A stretch of 64,000 nucleotides of DNA from Daphnia carinata (taxonomy: Eukaryota > Arthropoda > Branchiopoda > Diplostraca > Daphniidae): the NCBI RefSeq assembly GCF_022539665.2, contig NC_081338.1:6808446-6872445 (forward strand). Reading direction: 5' to 3'. The notes beneath the pieces are model-generated. The model had not been told where the DNA came from. It did not search any database and worked only from the letters and a program-made list of their open reading frames with translations. Shown here in pieces: positions 51,307 through 63,431 of this stretch. A program made the translations under genes and the position numbers. Every line of letters starts with the position of its first letter. Position 1 is the stretch's first letter.

Positions 51307-51794
51307 TTTAAAACCAAATAATTACAAAAACACGATGTGGTTTAAATTAGAAATAGACCAAATTTATTTGAAACCGCGCCCGTTGAAACAATCCCCACTT
51401 GCTATGTGAATACGTTCCACTTAAATCAATCGCACATCCGCATGTTTCGACCTTAACCCGACACTCTCGTAGAAAGAACTGAATCAAAAAGCAGAAACAA
51501 AAGGAGACGTGCACGGCTTTACAATCGTATCAGTCTACCTGTAAAATCAACGCTCCACATAGAGTACATATCAATAATATCAGTCGACACACGCATAGAA
51601 AACTTCTCTTACCCTTCAATTGTGCCTTCTTCGTTACCATTTTGGGATCATAAAATTACTAGAGTTGAATTTAGAACTCCCGTTATATTCTAGATTTACG
51701 CTCTTAAGAAAGTCAAAACCCACAGAAAATTGCTTTGTGATCAAATCCTGAATTTGAACGGGGGAAAATCCGAGTTTATTGTTTCATTTTGGTT
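51307..51794. other. Intergenic spacer between transporter copies B and C
   Basis: A 488-base AT-rich noncoding spacer carrying the copy B promoter and the copy C 3' UTR. No ORF or clear core promoter was recognised. Confidence 0.6.
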
Positions 51795-54700
51795 TTAGTG
51801 GACTGTTGTCGGAGCGATCTGTAGAGTTTTCTGGCAGACAATAGTAAAAGACTCTGTATGGGAAACAAAAAAATGAATTTAACTATTTTAAATTAAGCAA
51901 TGATAAAAAATAAGTTATACTCATTCCCGGCACTTGTATCTTATAATAGACAAATGGTACGTAAAAAATAAGTCCAGCCAGAATGAAAAGCAGGGCGTAA
52001 AAGTATTGCACTTGAGGGGCAGCCGCTATGGGCCCGATGACTAGGTAAGCTGAAATCACCATAACAATTATGGGGATGACTATAGGCACCTGAAGGTATT
52101 AAGAAATGATTAGTAACAGGACGCTTGACAGCGAAACAATACAACAGAGATCATGAGGTCTACCTTGATCGGTCTGTGCTCGTTTTTCTTCGTGAATCGC
52201 ATTACTATTAGAGCTACCATCGCAGCGCAGTAAAAGATGGACGCCGTAAAACCGAAAAAATCTATCAATGTCGCAATGTCTCCCGGGATAATCATGAGTA
52301 TTCCCAACAGGCTCTAAAGATTAACGCGTGATTAGTTAAAGCTGGAATTATGGGAGAATTAAGTTGCACAGTAATCGTGTTTGTATTTTGCCAATGGTTC
52401 TAGTTCTTACGTTTAATAAAATCGGGGCCACAGGTGTCTTCTTCTCAATATGAATATAAGATAAGAAATCGGGAGCGTGACCCTCTCTACCAGCTACATG
52501 TGAAATTCTGTAATTATTTTAGAATGAATAAAACAATTACTGAATTTTTATTTAGGTTTTCCCTGTGAGCTTACCTTCCAGCGGTAAACATGGAACCATT
52601 GGCTGTACCGAAAACTGACATAACAACTCCGAGGGGTATCAAGAAACTCGCGGCACCCAACACTTCGATACCCCAGTCCTAAAAGGGTTTACATATTATG
52701 GCGAACTGCATTCATCTAGATTGCCAGGTTTAACTCACCACTGCAACCGCGTTGGAGGAAATAATCTCTTCTTGTGTCAAAACAGTTAAGTATGAGACGT
52801 TGATTAGCACGTAGCAAACGGTTGTCAGCGGCAGAGCAATTATAATGGCCAACGGCAAATTCCTTGAGGAAATGCAACAAACACAAAATTGTTTTTCCTT
52901 TACGTTAAGCTTCCTCATACCTGGTCTTAATAGCATGTACCCAGAACTTCATAAGGCCCTTTACATCCCCTTGTGACCCCAATTCCAAAGAAGCTATGAC
53001 CCACCAGAAATGACTCATCCAAAAATACTGACCTAATTTTGAAGCACTAGAGATCTGAACTATGCGCATGAACGTACCTGTATGGATTTTGTAGTTCTTC
53101 CGTTATGAAATTTAAATTATTCCTTTAAAGAAAAACAAAATTAACTCAAATTCAAAACCGTAATTATTCGAGCTTCTCACCATCCATCGTAAGCCCAAAG
53201 ACCGCCATAAAAGGCCGTAGCTATTTGTCCAAACGAAGTAGCCGATCCTTCAAATCCAATTTCTAAATTTTCCGTGTAACCTGTATGATCATTCATCAGG
53301 ATAATTCCAATTGATTTGTCGCATTTCACTTTTTTGTTTTTATACCTAATCCTAGGTAGTACAATCCTCCACCAATAATAATGGCGATTGCGGTCAATTT
53401 CGCGACCGTGAAAATGTTCTGAACGCGTGTCGCCGCCGTGACAGAATAACAGTTGATAAAGGTAATTATACCTGTCAGTAAAGCAAATATTCTTGTTAGA
53501 TTAAACCTATTGTTTTTGGTACCGTAACTCACCAATGCATAATGCTGCGAGTAATCGATTGATAACGTACGACAAATAGGTATCAGGGCAAAAGTCTATC
53601 GCCGTGAGGATTGGTGAGCTAAAATATTTGGCGAACGAAAGTGACAGAATAGCCAGAGAAGATGGTTTTAGTAAGAAAACCACTGTCCAAGCAAAGATGA
53701 AGGCTAATATTGGACCAAAGAATTTGTGTGTGTGTCCAAAAGCCTCCAGAAAATAAATATACTCTCCTGTTTAACGAGAAAAAGGTAACGGTTTAGATTT
53801 ACACACAAGTTGAAATATTTAAAAAGCTTAAAATTTTGCCATGTTGCTTCAGGAAATCTTACCGCCCGATTTAGGTATCAGCGTTCCAATCTCACAGTAA
53901 GAAATGGCACCTAAGAAAAAGTTAATAGATTCATAAATCACGTTCTGCACAATGCCCACTTAAAGTTTCTACCCAAAAATCAAACGTATTTGCCGGTAAC
54001 AACAACAGAAAGTGAGTTGGAGAAAGTTGAAACTTTGTCAAATCACTTTTGTTTAGCACGGCTATCTGCGATGACCCTATTTCGCATACCAATCTCCATT
54101 TTTTAATCTCACTTTTTTTTTGGCAAATAGCATGTCACGGTGGGCGAATATGTCCAAAGTGGCCATGCTTGAAAAGTGTTACGCAGATCAAACTTTCGCT
54201 AAAATTCAACAGTACGTCTAAGGGATAGATATCTATCATTCCATCTCGTCTCCTTGGAGGTATGGGTCAATCACTCAAAAATTTAAAAGTAAAAGTTACG
54301 AATATGTGCGTTCTGTTCTCGAGGCTCAATTTTTCAGTTTTAATGCCGTAACGAATTGTTCCATGAAATTTTTAGGGCAAGGACATAGATCGAATTCAAG
54401 ATGGACTCACCTAGTAAAGAGTAGAGACCACAGACAGCCCACAGGACGAGACATAAACCAGGAGATCCGGCACTGAATAGGACAGAAGAATCGAAGGATA
54501 AAAAAAATATGGTAAAAATGGCTCAAGAGAAAAGAAGACAAATTATTATACTATAGTTGTCTGGCTATCAGTTTTTAATATTTTTTTCTACCATCTTAGT
54601 GCGGCAAACCTCCGGAAATAAGAAGGCCTTCCTAATGTGAATTCATTTTTTTTTTAAAAGACAGTTAATCGATAACCTCTTCTTCCCGATTCGGCTTCCT

Positions 54701-55573
54701 TTGTAGTAATACTATCTACTCATATTTTTTTTTTTCGTCTCAGTTTATCCTCTGCTCGAGATTCCTTGATTGCCTGAAAATTTCCATTTAAAAAATAAGG
54801 AAGGGGGGAAAAAATGTTTCTTACTTCCCAAGAAGATTTCCTGGCGATACGAAGATACCGGACCCGATCATTGTTCCCACGACGAGGGCAACTCCACTGA
54901 AAAGTCCCACCTGAAATCATGCTGTGCTGGTTAATCACTATTGTTTTTTCGAATTAACCAAAAACAACTACACGGCTGTCCAAAAAAAAAAATGACAACC
55001 ACACAAAGACCGAAGTACAGTAGCATTAAAAAAAAACAAGTCGTAGATCCAATTTAGGTATTTTGAAAACTATGAAAACTCTTGGGAGTCATCGGAAAAT
55101 GTTTAGCAAATTCATTAGATCGGCTCAGTTTTTTAGACGTGGGAAAAAAACATTTACATTATCTGGAGAGACCTCCGATCAGACTCTTTCAACTGATAAT
55201 ATTTACATAAACTGTAATATCACTTTAGGTTTTAAAGGAGACGAAACACTGTCTTTTATCTGTTCACGTGACAATCACAAGCGTTAATCAGCAAAAACAG
55301 GTATTTAGTAAAATAAAAAAAACAATAACTTACACGTCGATTCATCTGTAATTCATCTTTCTTGCTATACAGATGATCGCTTGAGCTTTTAATGCTAACG
55401 ATCGAACCACGTCCTTCGTCTTTTGAGGATGGTAGTGGATGATTGTCATTCGTGTCCTCTAATTTCCCGTGTAATGAAAAGAAATTAGATCGGACTTGAT
55501 GACATGCTTTTCAATGTAAAAAAAAACCTTGAGATGAGCGTTGACGAACTGAATCACTCTCCGAGGTAGACAT
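51795..55573 (-). CDS. b(0,+)-type amino acid transporter (SLC7A9-like), copy C
   Basis: A 15-exon gene, 524 aa. Exons: 55573-55528, 55458-55334, 54910-54825, 54472-54411, 53910-53863, 53766-53533, 53471-53346, 53280-53181, 53122-53078, 52862-52739, 52678-52575, 52507-52411, 52313-52164, 52089-51921, 51853-51795. All splice sites are GT-AG and frames join. Motifs: [128 protein letters not shown]. Exon 8 has AYDGW, like mammalian b(0,+)AT, where copy A has AYSGW. The N-terminus before TM1 ([20 protein letters not shown]) differs most between copies, so cytosolic regulation may differ. The intron between exons 9 and 10 is 215 bp, against 53 and 65 bp in copies A and B. The chain ends [18 protein letters not shown]. 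This is the outermost copy, head to head with PCID2. Confidence 0.9.
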
Positions 55574-56554
55574 GGTGATGCAAACAGCTGTGTTCACAAT
55601 TTAGAATAGAACGATTTAACGAAAAATACTTGCGCCAACTGATAACAAATGATTTTCTTCTCTTATTTGTTTAGGTGTTGCAATAATTGACTAACTGTCA
55701 AAAGCGGACCACTGGGATTCGTTGTCGACCAAAAGCGAACGCTTCGAAAGAAGAACTAATATAAAAGGTCGAAGAAAATATGGGAAGTGCAAAGGCAACA
55801 GAAGTGAAACACAGATATTTCGGCTCAAGTCTTAAAGTAGAGCTGATTATTATTGACCATTCCCTGTCAGTGGGTGAAGCTGTATCTTCTTACAGGATTA
55901 CCGTCGTGTGTGTACAGTGTGGAAACCCGCTGCGCAGCTAAGCTATGTACTCAAGTTCTAAACCATTTTTGACATGTTTGTTCGCCTCATACTTCTGTGA
56001 AAGGTATAGATCATCTTAGTTTAGACTGGCGCCACGCTTTTTAATTAGTCTGCCCAGGAGGTGGTTGATCGCTGTTTTCACTTAAAACCCCATACAATGC
56101 CTTTTTGTATCATTGGAATTTCGACCAAACTTCGTACTTTTATTTTGAATGCTTACATTTTCGTTGTATACGAAATGCACTTTATCCTTTGTCAATTGTT
56201 GTAAATAATTATCCCAGTAACTTGCGTGTATATTCTGTAAATTTATGTCATGCCACGTCCGCCGCTCATTTAAAATCATTTTTGGTTTACTTTACGTTTA
56301 CTTATGCTGCCAATCGTAACGCACAAGAACAACTATCGTGAATTTTACGTAACTTACCAATGATTATGTAGTGTTGACCACTAGATGACTCGAGATATAG
56401 CAGACGAAAATCTCTAAGAAATTCGAAAGCGTTCGCGTTTCGCGATAAAAGTTTTTCCCTAAAGTTTCGATTTTAATTTTTTTGTAGCGTTTTCTTGCAA
56501 CAAATGTCTGATATCTAAGGGTTGGAAAGAAATAAAAAAATAAAGCGTTCTAAA
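55574..56554. other. Divergent intergenic region, transporter copy C / PCID2
   Basis: This ~980-base space between two oppositely oriented start codons must hold both promoters. A plus-strand TATAAAAG lies at about 55760-55767, but no start codon of a recognised gene follows at usual distance. The plus-strand open frame at 56105-56341 has no family character. Confidence 0.5.
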
Positions 56555-58308
56555 ATGGCTACCATGAATATAAATCAGTATTTACGCGAGGTAAAATCGC
56601 TTCACTAACGTTTAGTCTTTGTTTTTTGTATGACTTTCAAGCTAATATCTTTAAACATTTATGCTTTCAGATACAATCCTCGTGGGAATCTAGAAGTGGA
56701 ACAGAAGTTTCGGTAAGGAAATTTATTTAAAAGTGTTATGCAATTTAAGTTTTGCAGTTGAATATTCATTCATAATATAACCAACCATAGGAACTTCTGT
56801 CATTCAATCACCCTCATGTCATGAGCGCAAAACTTACAGCTGAAGGATTTGAGAAGTCTGTTGAACGACTTGTAGAATCCCCCCTCGATGAGCTTGTTAT
56901 TCTGCACCTCAGGTTACAGTTGATCCTTTCTTAATTTATATATTATGTTAAATGTTAACATTGTTGATTAGGTGTTTAAACTGTGTTAATCAGCAAAAAT
57001 ACTTAGAAGCGTATTCAGAACAAAGTGCTCTGGTACAGGCTTTTACAAAGCTGTTCCAAACACAGAAAGAAGACAATTGGGCACTGTTTATAATGTATGC
57101 AATAAGTTTAGATTTACGTATGTTTGCCATCAAAGCAGACAAAGAGTTGACTAAAAAAGGGGCAGATAAACCCGGACAGACACTTGAAAAAGCTGCGGAA
57201 TGTCTTATGGGACTTTTTAGAGTGTGTGCTGCAGATAAGTGAGTCATTACAGTTTGTTGCATTTCCCAACACAATGATGCTAATATTTCTTCAATTACAG
57301 TCGTTCTTCTGATGAAGACACGAAGCGCTGGGGAATGCTGTATTTAGTCAACCAATTGTTTAAAATCTACTTCAGAATAAACAAATTGCATCTATGCAAG
57401 GCACTTATCCGAGCAATTGATGCATCTCAGTTCAAGGACCACTTTTCGCTTAGCCAACAAGTCACTTATCGATATTACGTTGGAAGGAAGGCCATATTTG
57501 AAAGTGATTTCAAAAGCGGTGAGCACACCGATCCATTGTGAGAAATATGAATTTCTAAATTCTGTCTTATTTTTTACATCTAGCTGAAAAATTCTTAACC
57601 TACGCGTTTGAGCGGTGCCATAAGGAATGCCGCAATAACAAACGATTAATTTTAATCTACCTTATTCCCGTCAAAATGCTGTTGGTACGATTTTAAATTC
57701 TGGTTTACATAACTTCGGAGCGAAGATAACGTCTAAAATTGTGCTTCTAAATTAACAGGGGCACCTTCCAACACCCCATTTACTGAGGAAGTATGACCTC
57801 CTTCAGTTCAGTGAAGTAGTTCAGTCTGTGAGAGAGGGAAATCTCCGGAGACTTAACGATGCGCTTCTTCAACATGACGCATTCTTTATCCGCTGTGGTG
57901 TATATCTAATTCTTGAAAAATTAAAGGTCACAACCTACAGAAACTTATTCAAAAAAGTGTAAGCTAGTTCTGAAATTGTAAACATAAGGAAGATGACATT
58001 TTATTTCCATTTGCAATGTTAGAACGTTGCTGATGAAAACTCATCAGATCCCAATTGAAGCCTATTTGGAGGCTTTAAGGTTCATGGGAGTAGAAGACAT
58101 CGACTTGGACGAGACACAATGTGTGAAAATTATTCAAATTTTAATAATTTTATATTTCTAGACAATTAAATGTTTGTATTTTTGTGATGTAGGCATCATC
58201 GCGAACCTCATCTTTGAGAACAAAATTAAGGGATATATTTCCAATAGCCATAACAAGTTGGTAATCAGCAAGCAGAATCCTTTTCCACCATTGGCTGCAA
58301 TAATGTGA
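56555..58308 (+). CDS. PCID2: PCI domain-containing protein 2 (PCID2 / Thp1 homologue)
   Basis: A nine-exon gene: 56555-56590, 56671-56712, 56791-56912, 56972-57238, 57301-57518, 57584-57684, 57759-57958, 58023-58120, 58193-58308. The product is 399 residues, the length I know for human PCID2. It begins [20 protein letters not shown]. An alpha-helical TPR-like array follows ([40 protein letters not shown]), then the C-terminal PCI winged helix ([60 protein letters not shown]), ending [19 protein letters not shown]2 is a subunit of the nuclear TREX-2 mRNA export complex with GANP/Xmas-2, ENY2 and DSS1. The exon 8 donor is CAAT|GTGTGA, chosen over the GT two bases later because only it keeps the frame (ETQCIIANLI). 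The gene is complete. Confidence 0.95.
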
Positions 58309-58646
58309 GGCTGATCTCTTGGGAGGTACCCTTCTCCGCCTGTGTACCGAATCGCCTGTTTTTGGGAATTCCCAAAACAAAAACAAAAAAATACATTTCA
58401 TATTAAGTGATTCAAACTGGGGGAGAGCATGGTTTCTCGAGGAATTAATAGCTGATCAACAATTTTCAGCGAATTAATACTGGCGTTCGCAATGTGGGTA
58501 TCATCATCATCGCAGTGTTCAGAACATGTATTGTCCTTAGGCACGAAACAGTGCTACATTTGCATGGGTTTCCACCACCCGTTTAATGACACACAAAATT
58601 AATCTTTGGCAAGTATTAACCTTTTGTATGTTGGTATACAATAGCT
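58309..58646. other. Convergent 3' region between PCID2 and THNSL2
   Basis: A 338-base tail-to-tail spacer with no ORF of interest; it must contain both polyadenylation signals. None is a clean AATAAA within easy reach. Confidence 0.6.
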
Positions 58647-60596
58647 TTATATCGTAAGGATGATGCTTTTTAATTGGCTTGTCCAATCTTGTCCTCGTAG
58701 GAAGGTGTGCCGGGGCAAGGAAATTTCAGTTTCTAGTTTTAACCTGTTCACTCTGTGGTGTGTTGACAGGCCCAATCCTGCCGCTTCACAGGCCTCTGGG
58801 AATTTCGCTGGGGAAGCTGTGGCAAGACAAACGAGTACCTGTTTTTCGCTGAAAAATAATGAAATAGACCGGAAGGAGCTCATTAACCGCATCAAGGTAC
58901 GAGAAGAAAGCAAAAAACAAAAAGGAAAACTTACTGGTGTTTTACATTGAAGCAATAGGAAACTGCTGTTGCAGTGTGAGGACAAACAACATAGTTGTAT
59001 TGGCTGTAACAGAGTTGCATAGCTTGCACAATGTCTGTATCACTTACTGATACCGTGGCAGCAATGACTTCGTGTATGGCAGAAAGCATGTCTGTTGAAA
59101 GTTTGACTTTCCCACTTTGCTCAAAATCTTGCATAATATTTTTCACCGCCATGGAATCACCATGAGTTGCAAAGTACAATACCCGCTCAATGTTGTAAGG
59201 AGCCTAATTTAAATAACAAGGATAAATTTCCCCATAAAACAACAGCAAGATCGCTGGTTACCTGAATATCCATAGCTGGTGCTAAAGATGCAGCTACAGT
59301 GGACGATGGACTGTAATCTCCTTTTTGAAACGAACGTGCCAAAATATCATTAGAATTCACTGAAGCGACAAGCTTGATAGGAAAGCCCATTTCATGTGCA
59401 AGGAATCCAGCTAAGAAAAAAAATGAAATTTGGTAAGGTATTGTTAAATACTTTTTTTTATAGTTTTTTAGGGGAAAAGAAAAGGGGTAAAAAGAAACTA
59501 ATTCTACCAGCCAAATTCCCTGCCGCTCCAGTTGGTACTACGATACATATCTTATCACCAATGTTGGGACAGCACTGGAGGTATATGTAAACATAGTGAG
59601 CAGCTTGAAGGAGAATTCGGCCCCATTGTATGCTGTTGAAAGAGCCCAGACTGTGCGCCGCTGAGAAGTTTTCATCTTGAAAACATTCTTTGATGGGTTC
59701 GTCCAACTGATCTGAATTTCCCTCGACTTAAACAATGGCAGAAAAAAAATGGAAATCCAGATTAATATTTATTTAGGTTTCTTTTGTTACCAGAACAAAT
59801 ATGTACGTTTAAAGCTTTCACAGTCAGCATTTGAAGTTCTTGAATTTTTGATACCCGATTCAACGGATACAGAAGGACTAGGTTGACCCTATCAAGATTG
59901 GCGACACTGTGAGCTGCAGCGGGACCGGTGTCACCAGATGTCCCTACCAGAATTGTAACACGTTTTTCCTTGCCCTAATCAGTTTGCTGTTTAAGTTTTA
60001 GTGTGTGTTATGTGTTCTGATGGAAGTTTACCCTTTTTTTCAGGAAGATTTCTAAAAGCTTTGCAAGCACAGCTAAAGACAAATCTTTAAATGCCAGAGT
60101 TGGCCCATGAAACAGTTCGGCAATGTACATACTGTCATCTAACTTTTCAAGGTGTATGACCTTGTCAGGAAATTCAAAATCTTCAAAAGCTGAGGTAACA
60201 ACTCCTGTATTATAAAAGTGTTATATGTCATGCACAAAAACCCTTAAAAAATAATTTAGAATCACCTTCAATTTCATTTTCTGTTAGCTCATCTTCTGAG
60301 GTAAACAGTCTAAGGATTTTTTTCGCAACATCAGGGTATTTGAGGTTTTTCCAAGAATTAAGTTGATCTTTTGTTATTTGTGGAATATAGTCACATACAT
60401 AAAGACCTCCATCTTTGGCATAACCTTAAAAATAGAAAAAAAATATGTCCAATGACTTTGCATAAAGACAATTGTTGATTTCAAGAATGTTTTTTTTAAA
60501 TGATTTGGAGAAACCTCTACCTGGTGAGAATAGAACATCTTCAAACGATTGAAGATCGACGTTACCGTTTGACGACCTAGTACTTCGGTATTTCAT
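58647..60596 (-). CDS. THNSL2: Threonine synthase-like 2 (THNSL2)
   Basis: An eight-exon gene: 60596-60521, 60424-60266, 60204-60032, 59974-59791, 59726-59508, 59410-59262, 59203-58935, 58848-58647; 476 residues, close to the vertebrate protein. It starts MKYRSTRSSNGNVDLQSFED; the ATG at 60596 is preferred because the in-frame codon 8 upstream is GTG. It is a fold-type II PLP enzyme related to threonine synthase, and animal members are thought to be phospho-lyases on O-phosphohomoserine/phosphothreonine. Features: YAKDGGLYV near the N-terminus; ELFHGPTLAFKDLSLAVLAK, whose FKD Lys is the expected PLP Schiff-base Lys; GTSGDTGPAAAHS and PTGAAGNLAAGFLAHEMGFP for phosphate and substrate binding; then SVNSNDILARSFQKGDYSPS. 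The last exon encodes CLATASPAKFPEACEAAG and ends KSIILTI. It is intact. Real substrate in this organism is not known. Confidence 0.93.
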
Positions 60597-62827
60597 CTTC
60601 TTCTTTAGATTGACGTGCACAAGGTTAGGTTGAGAAACATTTCTAGTGCCCAGTCACCAGACCAACTTTTGATGTGGCATACATAAATATAATCTTATCT
60701 CTGATGCCATAAGTTTCATGATGATACTCCCCGAAACAAAATTAAAATGCATAGCAACTGTGTTCATATCTTTCATGCAGCTGCACTAATCCATTCTCCA
60801 TGCCACCGACTGACGCTTTTCTATGCAACAAAATAGTAAAGAAAAGATATAATGAAGGGTAGCAGAAATAAATTTTTGGTAGTTATGGTAAACAGTATTG
60901 GTATATTCTAATTTTGTGGGCAGGAGAATTTAGCGGTCATCATGTAATGATCACGCATTGATCACGCTTGGAAGAGTGCTAGAAGACGAAAACTTCGTAC
61001 TAGCAGACCTCTCAAAAGATGTCGGTAGTAAGTGTCTGTTGTTTTGGTCTCATTGCGTAATTGCCATGTAAGTACTAAAAGAACACAAAGTTAAATAAAA
61101 AAAAGGAGAGTTTTAGCAGAATATTGTATTTAAAAAACAGTTATTGTTTTAGACGCACTGCTGCACAGCCAAGGTTATTTGATATTTCAAGGCTAAAAGA
61201 CAACCATAACGTTTTTCTCAGTTAAAAATAACCGGTAAGGTTTCAAAGTTGAATAGAGATTGTTGACGAAGCACGTGTTGTCAGTCACTCAGTTGTGCTT
61301 GTGCGTCCAAAGTGCAAAATGGTGCTTTAGAGAAATGGCGAGACAATAGTGTTTAGCATGTAGGATTGTTGACGGCTTTTGTGTGTGAACTTTTCCAGCC
61401 ATTTTGTTAGTTTTCAATTGCAAAGGAAAAGAAAACGGCAACTGTACAAAAAGTACCAAAATGATGGCCGTGAAAAAAATGTTGTTGTGAACTGAAGTCA
61501 ATTCAAGTGGAAATAGCCGTTGGATGAAAACTGGGGGAAAGCACGCGAAAAAAGGGCTGAAAGGGTGAACGAAAACGTACGACTACCCCTTTGGCCTTTG
61601 CGATTCGTGTTTGAAAACCTTTAAATGTTATTTGCGAAACCGTATAATACCACACGACAACCCCAACTGTTCACACAGGTATACGAAACAGTTAGGCTTT
61701 TTTAGTGAGCGATGGATTATACGGTCATGGAAGGACTGTTTCCATAGTTCACTTGCACGTATGAAGCGATAAAAAACCAATATGGATTACTGGTAATGTT
61801 TAAAAGTGGAAGAATAATGTTCCTTCTGCAATTAGGTCTCTTGGTGTGTGTGTGAATGATCGTCCACTTGAATAGGCTCGATTAACTAATCCATCAGGCA
61901 TAACAAGGTAGTTCAACTAGGTCAACGGTTTTGCTCACACATAATACTACCCTTTTCTCGCCATAACCCTTGTTTCTTTGTTAGAACGAGTTCTTCCCCA
62001 AACCTGCTACTATATGAAGTTTGTTTACTTCTTTCGTACACCTCAGGTAAACCGTAAAAATGTCTGTCACCCTCGATGGATCACAATCGTTAAATCTTTT
62101 CTAGAAGCAAGGTGCGTTGTCCTTGTTGCATAGAACCCCTTTAAACTCTCAAGGTTGTTCAACCGTTAGTCCACACATACAGTATAATTAATTTTATTAA
62201 TTCCGTTTATAACACATCTCGATTCAAATTTGCTTCAGTACAAATATATGATATTATTTAACACTACTCCTAATATTAACACCTTTTATTCCAGTGGGTA
62301 ACCTGGATGTTTACGGTATCAGATAATAAAACAATTTATTAAACCCTAAAATAAAATTGTTGAATTTCAATATATTAAAATCTTTGTTACACTTAACAAT
62401 TCATATCAGTAAAACAAAGTAAAAGCGATGCGTTAATTTGAAATTTTTTTTTTATTAACCGAATAGATAGTCAGATATGAAACTTATAACTGCTGTTCTG
62501 TTCATAGGGGGACGTTGGGGGAATTTGAATTTGATGCGCGCTGCGGCCATATTGTGACGCAGTCCGTTTTTGGCGGGTGAATTTTTTCAGCATCGCCGCC
62601 AGCACTCCCACCACAGCCGCCATGACAGTTGGATAAAAGCCAAAACAACGTGGTCATTTTTGAAAGCTCCACACAACTGTCGGACCAGTGTTCAGATCAA
62701 GTCGAACAGTCTCGTTGTATCTTCTGACAATTTGTCCATTAGAACTTTAACTTATTTAGTTTAAAGAAGTGAAAACAAACTATATTGCATTGTGTCATTT
62801 AAAAGTTTGCTTGTTCAAAGCGTTATT
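60597..62827. other. Divergent intergenic region, THNSL2 / Wee1
   Basis: About 2.2 kb without a recognisable gene. The GC-richer last 300 bases before Wee1 contain an E2F-like site (listed). The middle (about 62160-62460) is very AT-rich. The minus-strand ORF at 61289-61501 is not credible. Confidence 0.55.
62567..62577 (+). promoter_or_regulatory. E2F-like site upstream of Wee1
   Basis: TTTTTGGCGGG matches the E2F/DP consensus TTTSSCGS and lies about 250 bases before the Wee1 ATG, in a short GC-rich island. Wee1 is a cell-cycle kinase gene, so S-phase control would make sense, but binding is an inference. Confidence 0.4.
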
Positions 62828-63431
62828 ATGGATCGCGATATCGAAATGGAAGAGAACAATTGCCGCATCGCACAGCGGCTGGAATTCCCATTGAGTGACG
62901 AAGAAGATTTGCATGAAGCATCCACGGGTACCAACCGAACTTCAAGTAACTCGTCGTCGGACCGTCTAGATTCATCTGGAAGTGATGAAGGCCTTGGAAT
63001 GACCATTCGGATAACCAGTCCTAGAAAGCCAAGGTTTATTCGTTCCAGAGCTCGAGAACCAATGTCACCTCCATATAGTGGTGTTCGAGCTCTGAGGTTG
63101 TTTGATTCCCCAGCAACTCCCAAGACACTCCTTGAAAATAGTTCTGCCATTGTAACTCCAGTTTTAGCTACACCTGCACCCCGAAACAGAATGAGGACAT
63201 TATTCACCATGAGTTCTACAAAATCATCTGGTATGCATTGGACACTTCCACGATATTCTATATCCTAATATCTTTGACTTTTTTGTTTATTATATCTTAT
63301 TACATATTTTTCCTACTAGACAAAAAAGATAACGTGAATACTCCACCTGCCGCTAATGTTAATCCATTTACACCAACTGGAATGCTATTGACTAGCAAAA
63401 AGAGAACCAGATCTAAGCGAAGTCTCAATGG
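62828..63431 (+). CDS. Wee1: Wee1-like kinase, N-terminal exons (partial, runs off window)
   Basis: Exon 1 is 62828-63230 (donor CTG|GTATGC, phase 1) and exon 2 is 63320-63431 (acceptor TTCCTACTAG, donor GG|GTATGT, phase 2). It starts MDRDIEMEENNCRIAQRLEF with an acidic Ser-rich regulatory region. RALRLFDSPATPKTLLE follows, then ANVNPFTPTGMLL and SKKRTRSKRSLNG. These correspond to the LRLFDTPxTPKSLL and NxNPFTPDSLL...RKR motifs that precede the kinase domain in animal Wee1. Wee1 phosphorylates the ATP-loop Tyr of CDK1 and restrains mitotic entry. The kinase domain itself is outside the window, so identity rests on the N-terminal motifs. No intact exon 3 was found before the window end. Confidence 0.85.

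Noticed and set aside
54825-54910. Possible frameshift in TM1 of transporter copy C
   Set aside because: Rechecking the translated frames shows CTTTTCAGT with four T and an 86-base exon, the same as in copies A and B; the frame is intact.
55760-55767. Plus-strand TATAAAAG between transporter copy C and PCID2
   Set aside because: No coding start of a recognised gene follows at promoter distance; PCID2 begins about 790 bases later, so it is not called as its TATA box.
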